Positions 19,601 through 27,159 of a DNA stretch of 64,000 nt are shown in pieces. Positions within the stretch are counted from its first letter, which is position 1; each line of letters begins with the position of its first letter. Source of the DNA: Hondaea fermentalgiana (taxonomy: Eukaryota; Sar; Bigyra; Thraustochytrida; Thraustochytriidae); NCBI GenBank assembly GCA_014084085.1, contig NPFB01000149.1, forward strand, positions 35,913-99,912, read 5' to 3'. The notes beneath the pieces are model-generated. The model did not search any database. It had not been told where the DNA came from and worked only from the letters and a program-made list of their open reading frames with translations. The position numbers and the translations under genes are program-made.

Positions 19601-20760
19601 TGAAGAAGAAGTTCTCCGCGCTTGGCAAGGACATTGAATTTCAAAAGGAAGATATCAAAACCATTCTCACAAAAGAGGAGGACCTTTTGGCGCAGATTCG
19701 CGCCCTGGAAAAGGACATCCAAAGTCTACGTGCCGAGATCCGCGACCGCGACGAGACCATTGGCGACAAGGAAAAGAAAATATACGACCTCAAGAAGAAG
19801 AATCAAGAGCTCGAAAAGTTCAAGTTCGTTCTCGACTACAAGATCAAAGAGCTCAAGCGTCAGATCGAGCCCCGTGAGAACGAGATCGCTGACATGAAGG
19901 ATCAGATCAAGGAGATGGACCACGAGCTCGAGCAATATCATAAGCGAAATGCCGAGCTTGACGTAATGATTGGCGACTTGCGCTCAAAACTTGACGCCAT
20001 GCAAAAGGCGATCATGACGAACCGGCAGCGTCTCACGGACCAAAAGACACGCATGTTGCGCTTCAAGGGTGCTCTGCACGAGTGTGCTCGGCATGCGCAA
20101 CACCCAGAGCGCCTTCGGAGCCAGGTCGAGGCGATGTTTCAGGCCAGCATGAACGATGAGGTCAAGTCAGAAACCGTCGATGTCGACATCAAGCGCGAGT
20201 ATCTTCGCCAAAAGGATTTCCTCGAGAAAAGCGCTGACCTGCTCAAACGACGCCTTTCGACGGATGTCCAGCGCCACAAGGAGGAAAACATGTCCATCAT
20301 GGAGCGCAATATGGGCCTCATCAAGGAAATTGGCGATCTTCGTGACCAAATCCGGCACACGCGAATGCAGAGCGCCGCAGAGGCCCCCGAAACGGCCATG
20401 GTGTTTTCTGGGGCAACCTTGCCTGGGGGACCGTCGGCTCCGGCGTCTTCGAAAAAGCGATCGCCGCCTGCAGCCGCGCGTCGCATCAGACAGCGCGGTA
20501 ACGAGGCTTCAAGCCCTGATGTCCTGACTGCCGCGTCCTCGTTCAGCAACAATGCGTCATCCTCTGAGACAAAGGCATCCCCTGGCCCTGGCTCTGCGAC
20601 TGCTTTTGATGATAGCATGACGCCGGAGGAAGCGCAGCTCCTTGAGGAGCAGCGTAGTGAGATTGGCCGCCTTAAGGCCTATTTGCTCCAGCTCAAGGAA
20701 CAGCTTCAGGCACAACGTCCTGGTTCGGGGCGAGAGAAGCTAGCTCCAATTGATGCATAA
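16660..20760 (+). CDS. CFAP57: Cilia- and flagella-associated protein 57 (WDR65-like)
   Basis: Axonemal protein of 1366 residues. In algae and animals its homologues are associated with inner-arm dynein and regulatory complexes. After a Gly/Asn-rich N-terminal tail, a tandem WD40 region spans about 55-735. It includes the family opening LVPRHVFGLKADV, VTCGLDRSVRIWDYL, and RTMRGHNGKVRSLFW...VSAGMDGAVYQWDL. A very long coiled coil follows at about 765-1240, rich in Glu/Lys/Gln heptads. A disordered Pro/Ser tail and a last short helix (EEAQLLEEQRSEIGRLKAYL) end the protein. A short GVAGVAGVAGG repeat sits between propeller and coil. Length and order match the family. It implies the organism makes flagellated cells. 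The start ATG is the first in the frame. Confidence 0.93.
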   Translation: MESKEEKPAGEGLRPDGASDDAGANGNGANNATGNVDGENGGNTGSTKGTAGGSGTGSANLVPRHVFGLKADVADSVWFLEENLIMYPAGNNVIVYHTDTRVQKFIQGTEGCAGITALSVCPSRKFVAVAERGQRASVSIYDLGTLKKRKLLTTSECNSSEYVSVCFSSNKQLLTLGGGPDWSLVLWQWEKAKALCAVKVSNGAGAPLTRCSFNPVDPSVACVTGDGIFKAFRIVESIFKPMPNLLGQMEPKRFTAHLWLNDDRVLLGTDAGELILFEAGEYLATLECAPRNNKAISYMVTISDGFIAGCEGGDLRVYIATEDDAGYYHETKMLNISEAGNQSAGNQFVASKSPSAFSVAPVRRGMTAATTFQTQNTQLQQMQQLQQEDTFEETIMSIAVSPSEEFAVVALNTNQLARVRLTSSDLLKQDEMTSQVLVDPFHRQGLGNTARITGLDVCVRKPLIVTCGLDRSVRIWDYLDNRNELTKFFNEEAHSVSFHPSGLHILVGFSDKLRLMNLLMDDLRLAKELPIKACRECQFANGGHMFAAVNGNTIQVFNTYTCECIRTMRGHNGKVRSLFWSHNDAQLVSAGMDGAVYQWDLKENKRDGEYVKKGCNYTSAICNKAGDAVFAVGNDAMLREVEFPVSVVTKEIESRSTLSQLAMSTSQRMLFGASADSGRPGSIRSFKFPLTGDYAEFSSLAGPVTRMRLSWEDQFLFVAGEDGTLQIFEVREKDGRGGVAGVAGVAGGSPAGAAFDSVMAQSLQYAEEILVTKTDLEEKNALMAELKSKVDELTLHNEYQLRLKDMNYNEKIKEVTEKFTQELEQDKNRYELLREEKNDLEMEYADKIKQVQDQHQQKLQEIESTYQTKIMAEVERYQSLCRERDQQKTQWDKQQQMLVESHERYINEITLDYEQQLQDDHELKLQVVGEVEDIQREFDETMRQLEGDIDKEIELLKAKYESKLGAEREATLRFKGENGIMKKKFSALGKDIEFQKEDIKTILTKEEDLLAQIRALEKDIQSLRAEIRDRDETIGDKEKKIYDLKKKNQELEKFKFVLDYKIKELKRQIEPRENEIADMKDQIKEMDHELEQYHKRNAELDVMIGDLRSKLDAMQKAIMTNRQRLTDQKTRMLRFKGALHECARHAQHPERLRSQVEAMFQASMNDEVKSETVDVDIKREYLRQKDFLEKSADLLKRRLSTDVQRHKEENMSIMERNMGLIKEIGDLRDQIRHTRMQSAAEAPETAMVFSGATLPGGPSAPASSKKRSPPAAARRIRQRGNEASSPDVLTAASSFSNNASSSETKASPGPGSATAFDDSMTPEEAQLLEEQRSEIGRLKAYLLQLKEQLQAQRPGSGREKLAPIDA

Positions 20761-21068
20761 GAGATATATTTTTTTCATTACACAGCGTTACACAGCCTGT
20801 TTCTCGCAAGCTTATATGCGCGCAAGGAGCATTCGCATAATTGATACTTCGTTCGTTTTCATGATATCGGCTAGTGTTCGCAAGCAAATCTTGAGAACGA
20901 GAAGAAGAAGATGTTCGCAAAATTGAGATCCTCTTTGTACGTTCGCAGAAGCTGGACAGCCACGTTCGCCATCTAACGGCATATGGCTCGACAGAGCGTG
21001 TGCATCTTGCTTGGTCAGAGGTGAGCCGCCATGCTGGTTTCTCCCAACACAACGTCGCGCTGGAGTGG
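20761..21068. other. Convergent 3' region between CFAP57 and the unassigned helical protein
   Basis: About 310 bp between two stop codons. A short T-run lies at 20768-20775. No gene, repeat or structured RNA was recognised. Confidence 0.5.
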
Positions 21069-23402
21069 CTACATGTAAGGGTTGGAGTCGCTGTAAACCA
21101 TTCGATGTGCAAGGAGCGGAAGAGACTCCGAAGAGTCTGAGGAGACGCCCATGTAATACTGCTTGAGAAGGCCTGCATATTGACGAAGCGAGGCGTCCAC
21201 GTAGGAGCGGCGTGCTTCTGGAATGGAAGGGTCCTTTTCGAGGCACATGCGAACATAGGAGTCGATCTTCGAGCAAGACATGATGTCGATGAGGAGCTCC
21301 TCATTGTCTGTAACGCTCGAATCATCAAAGGCGGCCATTCTTCGCTCGTGGGAAGACTGACCGCTGTAGACCGCAGGTGGAACCGCAGCGCTCTCGCCGT
21401 CACGAGATGGTTCGCCAAAGGCGAAGCGCTTTTGCGACAGGGCGCGCAGCGGACTACATGCCTCTTGAGATTCCCCATATGATTCGATCACGAGCGCGTC
21501 CGTGAAGCAAGGCAAGTTGCGACGATCCGCGCGCAAAACCTTGTACACGAGCGTAAGGTGGAAATAGGTGCGCACCTCACTGGACCAGTGAAGAAAGAGC
21601 GCAAAGAAACACGAACTCATCAAGTCATTGACGAACTTGACGCGTAGCTGGCCACGAAAAAGATGAAAGGTATTGTACAGAAGGCTCAGTACCTTGAGCA
21701 GGACTTGAAAGAGGTCCGACTCGAGCAATTTGCCAATGCCGAACCAATAGGTCGGATAGTCGAAAGATTCGGGAAGACGAGGGATATTCGCCATTGCAGC
21801 GGCTCGCGCGGTGGTCGGGGAAGCGTCTTTGACATTGTCGTCGAGGATGCGCTGCTTGGGTGGTGTATTGCGGCTGTTCTGATTGTGGTTGGAGATGCCT
21901 TCGCGCGCCGAGCCAGCATATGCCACAGTGGAGAACCACAAGTTCAGATGCTCGACGCAGCTGTCGACACTCAGCAGCGAGTGAGCGTTCGTGCACATAA
22001 AGGTGAGCTTGATAAACGGGTTGATGAGAGCTTTGTTGCTCAAGAGCGCTAGCGCGGATCGTTTGACGCGCATATAGGCCGGGAGCGAAGTGACCCAGCC
22101 GTCGCCGTCGCCAACCCGGCGCTTGCAAATGCCATCCCACCACATGGACGAGCGCAAGAGCGGCCAAAAGCAGTCAAGAACCAAGTGGTAGGCCGGGACC
22201 ACCTCCCAGGTGATCGGATGGGTGGCAACGCTTTCGACGTGAACCACATACATTTCCACAAAGGTGAGGAAAAAGGTTTCTTTGGTGGCCAGCCATGAGA
22301 GGCACGCATTGTCTGTCGTGAGCACACGCGTGAGCGCTCGCGCCTCCTCTTCGGAGTTGAAGTAGTTCCACATGTACAAGTCGGGATTGCTCATAATGAA
22401 GACGCCTGTTGAGGTCTCCTCCGCGGCGGCGGCCGCGGCCGCCAAGGCCGCTCGCTTTTGCTTGCTTCGCATGATGGCATCCATTTGGGCAGCGGCCTCG
22501 GAATCAGCACCGGCAAGTGCCCCTTGGCGTTCTCCCTCACTGACGTTGTGGCAAAAGTTTTTCAAGAGTTCGTCTCCCTTGTCCTCCTCGTCTTTAGTGT
22601 TTTCCTCCTCCTCGTTTTCGCCGTCTTGAGCCTTGTCTTCGACTTGTGCCTGCTTTGCAGCCGCGGCATCACTGTTGTCATTTCCGCCGTCCATGACCAC
22701 CTTGCCGGTGTCCTCAATGCCAATCTCGTGTTTTGTGCTCGAAGCATCGGGGGAGAAGGGCTGAAAAAGACGAAGTTCGTCGGGGTCCTTGCCTTCGCGC
22801 TGCATCGCGGCCTTGCGCTCTAGTGCGTCCACGATGCTTCCGCCGACGAGAGGGAGACGAAAGAAGAATACCACGAGGGTCTGGGCGCTAAAGTGGATGA
22901 TCTCCGCATACTTTCCCTTGTTGGTCATGGACTTCATCACCAGCATGTAGGTTTGCACAAGCAAAGTCTTGTACTTTTCAGCGAGCCGAAGATGGGCCGG
23001 GGAGCAGCGAGGGGCTGCGGAATTAGGCCCAAAGCCAAGGTTCTCGAGAGCAAACTCCTCGCGCTGCATGAGCTGCACGATGAGCGAATATCCAAGATCT
23101 TTGACGGACGTCTTGCTTATGACCACCACGAATTCGAGCAGGTACTCCCAGAGCATGAGAAGATCCCGTTTGGCCTGAAGCATTTCGTTTTCGTCTGAGT
23201 TGACGAAGCGGGATTGGCGAATAAACGGGTCAAGTTTGCGAAGGATGGCGATGCGTTCGTGCACCGCCAAGCCCTGGCCGCTCCGGCCGGAGCCCCCTTG
23301 CCGGGCGCATACTTGCTGCACGAGCTTGGTGAATGATGGCTGCCATTTGTCGTACGAGGTCGAGTGGGTCAGCCGCTTGAAGACGTTCAAGAAGCTGTCC
23401 AT
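21069..23402 (-). CDS. Large helical-repeat-like protein, unassigned (possibly DUF1765-like)
   Basis: 777 residues from the ATG at 23402 (MDSFLNVFKRL). The open frame runs further upstream into low-complexity Arg/Ala sequence that is probably untranslated. The protein is mostly helical. Blocks that look conserved are a region at about 60-200 with LLMLWEYLLEFVVVI and HFSAQTLVVFFFRLP, and one at about 350-480 with TFVEMYVVHVESV, WWDGICKRRV and NPFIKLTFMCTNAH. Between them lies a charged insert with an Ala run, and at the end a Ser-rich tail. There is no signal peptide or clear membrane helix. The arrangement recalls fungal and amoebal DUF1765 proteins, but that is a guess from general look. Function is unknown. 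Confidence 0.65.
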   Translation of the reverse strand: MDSFLNVFKRLTHSTSYDKWQPSFTKLVQQVCARQGGSGRSGQGLAVHERIAILRKLDPFIRQSRFVNSDENEMLQAKRDLLMLWEYLLEFVVVISKTSVKDLGYSLIVQLMQREEFALENLGFGPNSAAPRCSPAHLRLAEKYKTLLVQTYMLVMKSMTNKGKYAEIIHFSAQTLVVFFFRLPLVGGSIVDALERKAAMQREGKDPDELRLFQPFSPDASSTKHEIGIEDTGKVVMDGGNDNSDAAAAKQAQVEDKAQDGENEEEENTKDEEDKGDELLKNFCHNVSEGERQGALAGADSEAAAQMDAIMRSKQKRAALAAAAAAAEETSTGVFIMSNPDLYMWNYFNSEEEARALTRVLTTDNACLSWLATKETFFLTFVEMYVVHVESVATHPITWEVVPAYHLVLDCFWPLLRSSMWWDGICKRRVGDGDGWVTSLPAYMRVKRSALALLSNKALINPFIKLTFMCTNAHSLLSVDSCVEHLNLWFSTVAYAGSAREGISNHNQNSRNTPPKQRILDDNVKDASPTTARAAAMANIPRLPESFDYPTYWFGIGKLLESDLFQVLLKVLSLLYNTFHLFRGQLRVKFVNDLMSSCFFALFLHWSSEVRTYFHLTLVYKVLRADRRNLPCFTDALVIESYGESQEACSPLRALSQKRFAFGEPSRDGESAAVPPAVYSGQSSHERRMAAFDDSSVTDNEELLIDIMSCSKIDSYVRMCLEKDPSIPEARRSYVDASLRQYAGLLKQYYMGVSSDSSESLPLLAHRMVYSDSNPYM

Positions 23403-23677
23403 CGTGGTTTCGGCGCTGCTGCCGCGGAGGTCGTCGCGCGCTCCCGTGCGCGGCGGCTCGAGCTGTCTGGCGACAGCCCGGCAGGTCGGTCTCGCCTTCT
23501 CTGCGGCTGTTGGCGTGCGGGACGAACGGGGCCCGGCCGGGTCTCGCACGCGATCCCGGTCTTCTTCGCGCTCAGTGTGCAGATAGACACGGGGCCAACG
23601 CTCACGCGTCCGCGCGCGCGCACGAGCAATCGCACGACCACCGATCGCACGCCCGCACGCCCGCGCGCGCTTCGCAG

Positions 23678-23717
<40 letters not shown>

Positions 23718-24110
23718 GGCTATCTATCGGCGTCGGCTTCGCCGCTCGCTCGCTTGCTTGCTTGCTGCTCTCCTGCCTGCCTGCCCGCCCGCCTGCGCGC
23801 GGGTCTCGCGCAGCGGCTACGCGCGCGGCGGCTGCGAGGCGCGGGCGCCGGCCTGCGGTCTGCGTCGGCGCGGCGGGCGGCGCGCGCGCGATGGGCCGGG
23901 CGCGATCGATCGATCGAATGAATGAATTATGCGTTTAGCCTTTTCTCAGCTTGAACTTGAATTGCGCACAAAATCCGTCGTCACGCTGGTCTTGACGTTC
24001 GTTTTCCACGTCATTGTCGCCGTCGTGCTCGCGATCAACGTCGTTCACGAGGAGTGCACCGGGCAAATGATCCAGTGAACGAACGAGCAAACAAACGAGC
24101 AGATAAAGAA
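23403..24110. promoter_or_regulatory. Upstream region of the helical protein gene with CTGT and GCTC/GCTT microsatellites
   Basis: About 700 bp. A CTGT tetranucleotide array lies at 23678-23719 and GCTC/GCTT repeats at 23744-23767, with CGCG-rich stretches and GATC/GAAT repeats at 23905-23925. It probably contains the promoter of the minus-strand gene ending at 21069 and the far 3' flank of the dynactin gene. Open frames here are repeat-driven. Confidence 0.5.
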
Positions 24111-24594
24111 GGAAACAAGCATGTAGATTGAGCACCTTGGTCCATGTCTTCAGCGATCCAGCACTTTAGAGATCCATGCAGTACATCAGAATGAGCGCAT
24201 CTAACAACGAACAACGAGAGAAAAGGCGAAGGAAACAAGCATGTAGATTGAGCACCGTGGTCCATGTCTTCAGCGATTCAGCACTTCATAGATCCATGCA
24301 GGCAGTACATCAGAATGAGCGCATCTCACAACGAACAACGAGAGAAGAGGCGAAGGAAACAAGCATGTAGATTGAGCACCGTCGTCCATCTCTTCAGCGA
24401 TCCAGCACTTTAGAGATCCATGCAGTACATCAGGATGAGCGCATCTCACAACGAACAACGAGAGAAGAGGCGAAGGAAACAAGCATGTAGATTGAGCACC
24501 GTCGTCCATCTCTTCAGCGATCCAGCACTTTAGAGATCCATGCAGTACATCAGGATGAGCGCATCTCACAACGAACAACGAGAGAAGAGGCGAA
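24111..24594. repeat. 120-bp minisatellite, four copies, directly downstream of dynactin p62
   Basis: Four head-to-tail copies at 24111-24230, 24231-24354, 24355-24474 and 24475-24594. Each starts GGAAACAAGCATGTAGATTG. Copies 3 and 4 are identical base for base. Copy 2 carries a 4-bp insertion (GGCA at about 24301), and copies 1 and 2 differ from the others at a few sites. The unit length is a multiple of three, and the minus strand is open through copies 3 and 4. The array ends 38 bp from the dynactin stop codon. Confidence 0.9.
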
Positions 24595-24632
24595 ACTGCA
24601 CGAGATGAACGTGATGTACTTTTTATGCAAGG

Positions 24633-26138
24633 TTACGATGATGGCGAGGGCGGCGACGCAGAGAGCGAGGTAATGTGAATTCGAAACTCGACCGCAGATG
24701 CATCATCCTCCAAGGATGTTTCTGCGTCAACGTCAACAGTGAGATCCTGCTCGCGAACGCGCACCGTCTTTATAGATGGGCTCGCCGGGAGACGCAAAAG
24801 AACCTTGTTGAAGAACCGCGCAAGCACGAGGTCTTTTGGGTCTTTCTCGCGAGGTTGGGATGGTTTTGGTGGCTGAGCAGCGGTGATCAGATCCATTTCC
24901 TCGACGTCATCAAAGGCGTCGAGCAGAACCGGCGGGCTATGATCAAAGCTCAACTCGACAGGGACATCGCGAGGATTCGTGACAACCATCGTCAAGACGT
25001 CCTCGTCTTGCAGCGGGCCACCATCATTATGACTCTTGGCAATTACGGCAATACGCGGTAAGAAGTCATACGCGAGACTCTTTTTCTTGAACCACTGGCC
25101 TACGTTGGTTCGAATTGAGCTGTCACCCTTGAGTGGATTGATCTGCCCTTTGACAAGGATATTGTCCTGGTTGGCATCCATGCACTTGCGGCACCGAATG
25201 GAACGTTTGATACGGAGTCGTGAGCGTTTTGGTCTGCGTTGGCTACTCGTTTCATCGTCGCGGAGAACAATCGACTGCAGGAGGTCCGCGAGGTCGTCTG
25301 GCGTCTCGTTGTCCGGCGAGCCAAGAAGTGCCTCGTCCGATCGTAGACGCGCTGCACGATCAGCGTCTTCCCAGCGCCAGAGAGACTCGTTCGCCTCGTC
25401 GTCATCGTCATCGTCACCATCATCATCATCCCCGTTGTTGCCCTCACGAAGGGAAGCAGCTTGGTTATATTTGGCGTGAGATCCTCCAGCAGATCGCGAA
25501 GAGAGGAGACTCGATTTTTCCGGGCTCGGCACGGACGAGAGCCCGAGTTCCGTCTCGACCGTCGAGAAATGTTTGGTGAGTGCTGGAAAGAGACGCGTGC
25601 GCTCGGGGTCGTTCTCTTTTTCGCGCTGCAAGGCGAGCGTAATAAGTTCTTCTGGAGATGATGCGACCAGAGTAAGATTCACTGAGTCCCATTGGCAGTG
25701 ACTGCAGGCAAGGAAGAAACGAGCAGCGGGCATCTCGGCACTTGTATCCTCGTGTGCGGTGTTGAGTATCCTGGTGCTGAGCACGGCCTGGCATACGGGG
25801 CAGTCAAAGAAGCGCGGGCTACGGTTCATGTACGACATTGCCTCGGACGAGGTCATGTTATCGAGGCTGTGCGGGCAATAGTAGGCGTCGATCTCATCGA
25901 CCACGTCTCGCGGATGCCGCGTGAGGATCCGTTTGCACGTCTGGCAAAAGAGCAGGTCTGTGAGCTCGCGCGGCGGTCGTGGGGACGACGTCGATGGGGA
26001 TCCAGCCCCTTCCACAGGCTCGTTCTGCGCCGGCTCGTACTCGACCTTGGCGTCCGCGCGCGTCTCCGCCGCGCTCCGCAAGTCCGCAAACCATCTCCCG
26101 CCCGCATCTGCGTCGACGCGCATCCACGGCTCCGCCAT
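24633..26138 (-). CDS. DCTN4: Dynactin subunit 4 (p62)
   Basis: Pointed-end subunit of dynactin, the adaptor complex that links dynein to cargo and membranes. 501 residues from the ATG at 26138 (MAEPWMRVD). The open frame upstream is Arg/Gly-rich leader. The N-terminal zinc-binding region is clear: Cys65/Cys68 (FCQTCKRIL), Cys88, Cys113/Cys116 (DCPVCQAVL), Cys145/Cys148 (CSHCQWD). Next come a coiled, acidic and Ser-rich middle with an Asp run and a second CRKC pair. The C-terminal beta-rich part contains FLPRIAVIAKSH and LSFDHSPPVLLDAFDD, matching the family. The stop is TAA at 24633-24635, after which the same frame stays open for 120 codons through the minisatellite. Confidence 0.88.
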   Translation of the reverse strand: MAEPWMRVDADAGGRWFADLRSAAETRADAKVEYEPAQNEPVEGAGSPSTSSPRPPRELTDLLFCQTCKRILTRHPRDVVDEIDAYYCPHSLDNMTSSEAMSYMNRSPRFFDCPVCQAVLSTRILNTAHEDTSAEMPAARFFLACSHCQWDSVNLTLVASSPEELITLALQREKENDPERTRLFPALTKHFSTVETELGLSSVPSPEKSSLLSSRSAGGSHAKYNQAASLREGNNGDDDDGDDDDDDEANESLWRWEDADRAARLRSDEALLGSPDNETPDDLADLLQSIVLRDDETSSQRRPKRSRLRIKRSIRCRKCMDANQDNILVKGQINPLKGDSSIRTNVGQWFKKKSLAYDFLPRIAVIAKSHNDGGPLQDEDVLTMVVTNPRDVPVELSFDHSPPVLLDAFDDVEEMDLITAAQPPKPSQPREKDPKDLVLARFFNKVLLRLPASPSIKTVRVREQDLTVDVDAETSLEDDASAVEFRIHITSLSASPPSPSS

Positions 26139-27058
26139 CTTTGCGACGCCAGCTGGCTGGCAGGCTGACCGGCTGACCGGCTGAGCGCGCGGCCTGCCCG
26201 GCGTCTGCCCGGCGTCTGCGCGGCCGCCGCCCGCTCCCGCGCCCTTGCCGTCTCCGCGGGGCGCTTGGGCTCGCTCCGCGTCAGGCTTTTGCTGCGTTCG
26301 CCTTCGTTCAACCCCCGTCAACCCCAGTTCAAATCAAAACGTTTGTCACACGTTGTTACGGTTATGATTCCTGCCCCGCCCACCATGGCACGCCGTCGCG
26401 GCGGCGCCGTGGCACCGAGACTCGAGCGACGGGGATCGCGTGGGCCCGCAAAAACGGTGCAGAGGATTGCTAAGATCGATAGAGAGCTCGCACGGCTGCA
26501 CAGCGAGAAGACTGACATTGAAACACATCTTGAAATCAGCTGCGATGAATTAGCAACAGCAGAAGCAGAGCGTGCCCGTGTATGCGCAAAATCAAATTGG
26601 CCAGCTCACTGGAGCTAGCCTAATGCGAAAGGCGAAAGAATAGATTCGCTCAGCAGCTGAAATAGATTAAAATTGAGAAGCAAAGCAAAGCCGATTTGTA
26701 CAATGTGTTCTGTCACGGTTCAGACTTGTGCAAGAGCGGTCTCGGCCCATGTGATGGCACAGGACAAACTTTTGAAAAAAGAATCGCGTTTTGAGAAGAA
26801 GAAAACGCAAGATGATCATGAGGTCAGAGTTTTGTTTTTACAATGCCACTGCAGTGCAGCCGCGGCGGCGTTCTTCTTTCTTGGAGTTCTTGGCGTTCTT
26901 GGGGTTCTTGGCGTTCTTGGTGTTCTTTTCTTTCCTTCCCTGTCCTTCTTTTTTCTTTGTTTCTTTCTTTGTTTCTTATTTTCAGGTCTCGCTCTCTCGC
27001 GACCCGTCCACCCACGCCGCCCTCCAAGATCGCGCTTGACCGTCACGCGGAAGCTTTC
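26139..27058. promoter_or_regulatory. Region between dynactin p62 (-) and the gap-cut TPR gene (+)
   Basis: About 920 bp ending at an assembly gap. CTGGC/ACCGGCTG repeats at 26153-26192 lie upstream of the dynactin start. A 9-bp TTCTTGGCG-type repeat runs over about 26880-26930 and grades into T/C-rich DNA up to 26985. The one small open frame worth noting is listed separately. The promoter of the TPR gene is probably here or in the gap. Confidence 0.45.
26385..26618 (+). CDS. Possible small basic coiled-coil protein
   Basis: A 77-residue open frame starting at an ATG in a good eukaryotic context (CACCATGGC). The first 25 residues are Arg/Gly-rich and the rest is helical with heptad character (IAKIDRELARLHSEKTDIE). 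It matches no family I know. It stands divergent to dynactin p62, starting about 250 bp from that gene's ATG. It could be a real microprotein, a first exon, or chance. Confidence 0.3.
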   Translation: MARRRGGAVAPRLERRGSRGPAKTVQRIAKIDRELARLHSEKTDIETHLEISCDELATAEAERARVCAKSNWPAHWS

Positions 27059-27158
27059 NNNNNNNNNNNNNNNNNNNNNNNNNNNNNNNNNNNNNNNNNN
27101 NNNNNNNNNNNNNNNNNNNNNNNNNNNNNNNNNNNNNNNNNNNNNNNNNNNNNNNNNN
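27059..27158. other. Assembly gap (100 N)
   Basis: Exactly 100 N, the usual placeholder for a gap of unknown size. It is preceded by low-complexity T/C-rich DNA and followed by very GC-rich DNA that is already open in the TPR-gene frame, so the start of that gene is lost here. Confidence 0.98.
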
Positions 27159-27159
27159 T

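Noticed and set aside
18904..19722. Minus-strand Leu-rich open frame opposite CFAP57
   Set aside because: Complement of a Glu/Lys/Gln coiled coil gives Leu/Phe-rich nonsense.
24111..24594. CRISPR-like array
   Set aside because: Contiguous 120-bp tandem copies with no unique spacers in a eukaryotic 3' flank; a minisatellite.
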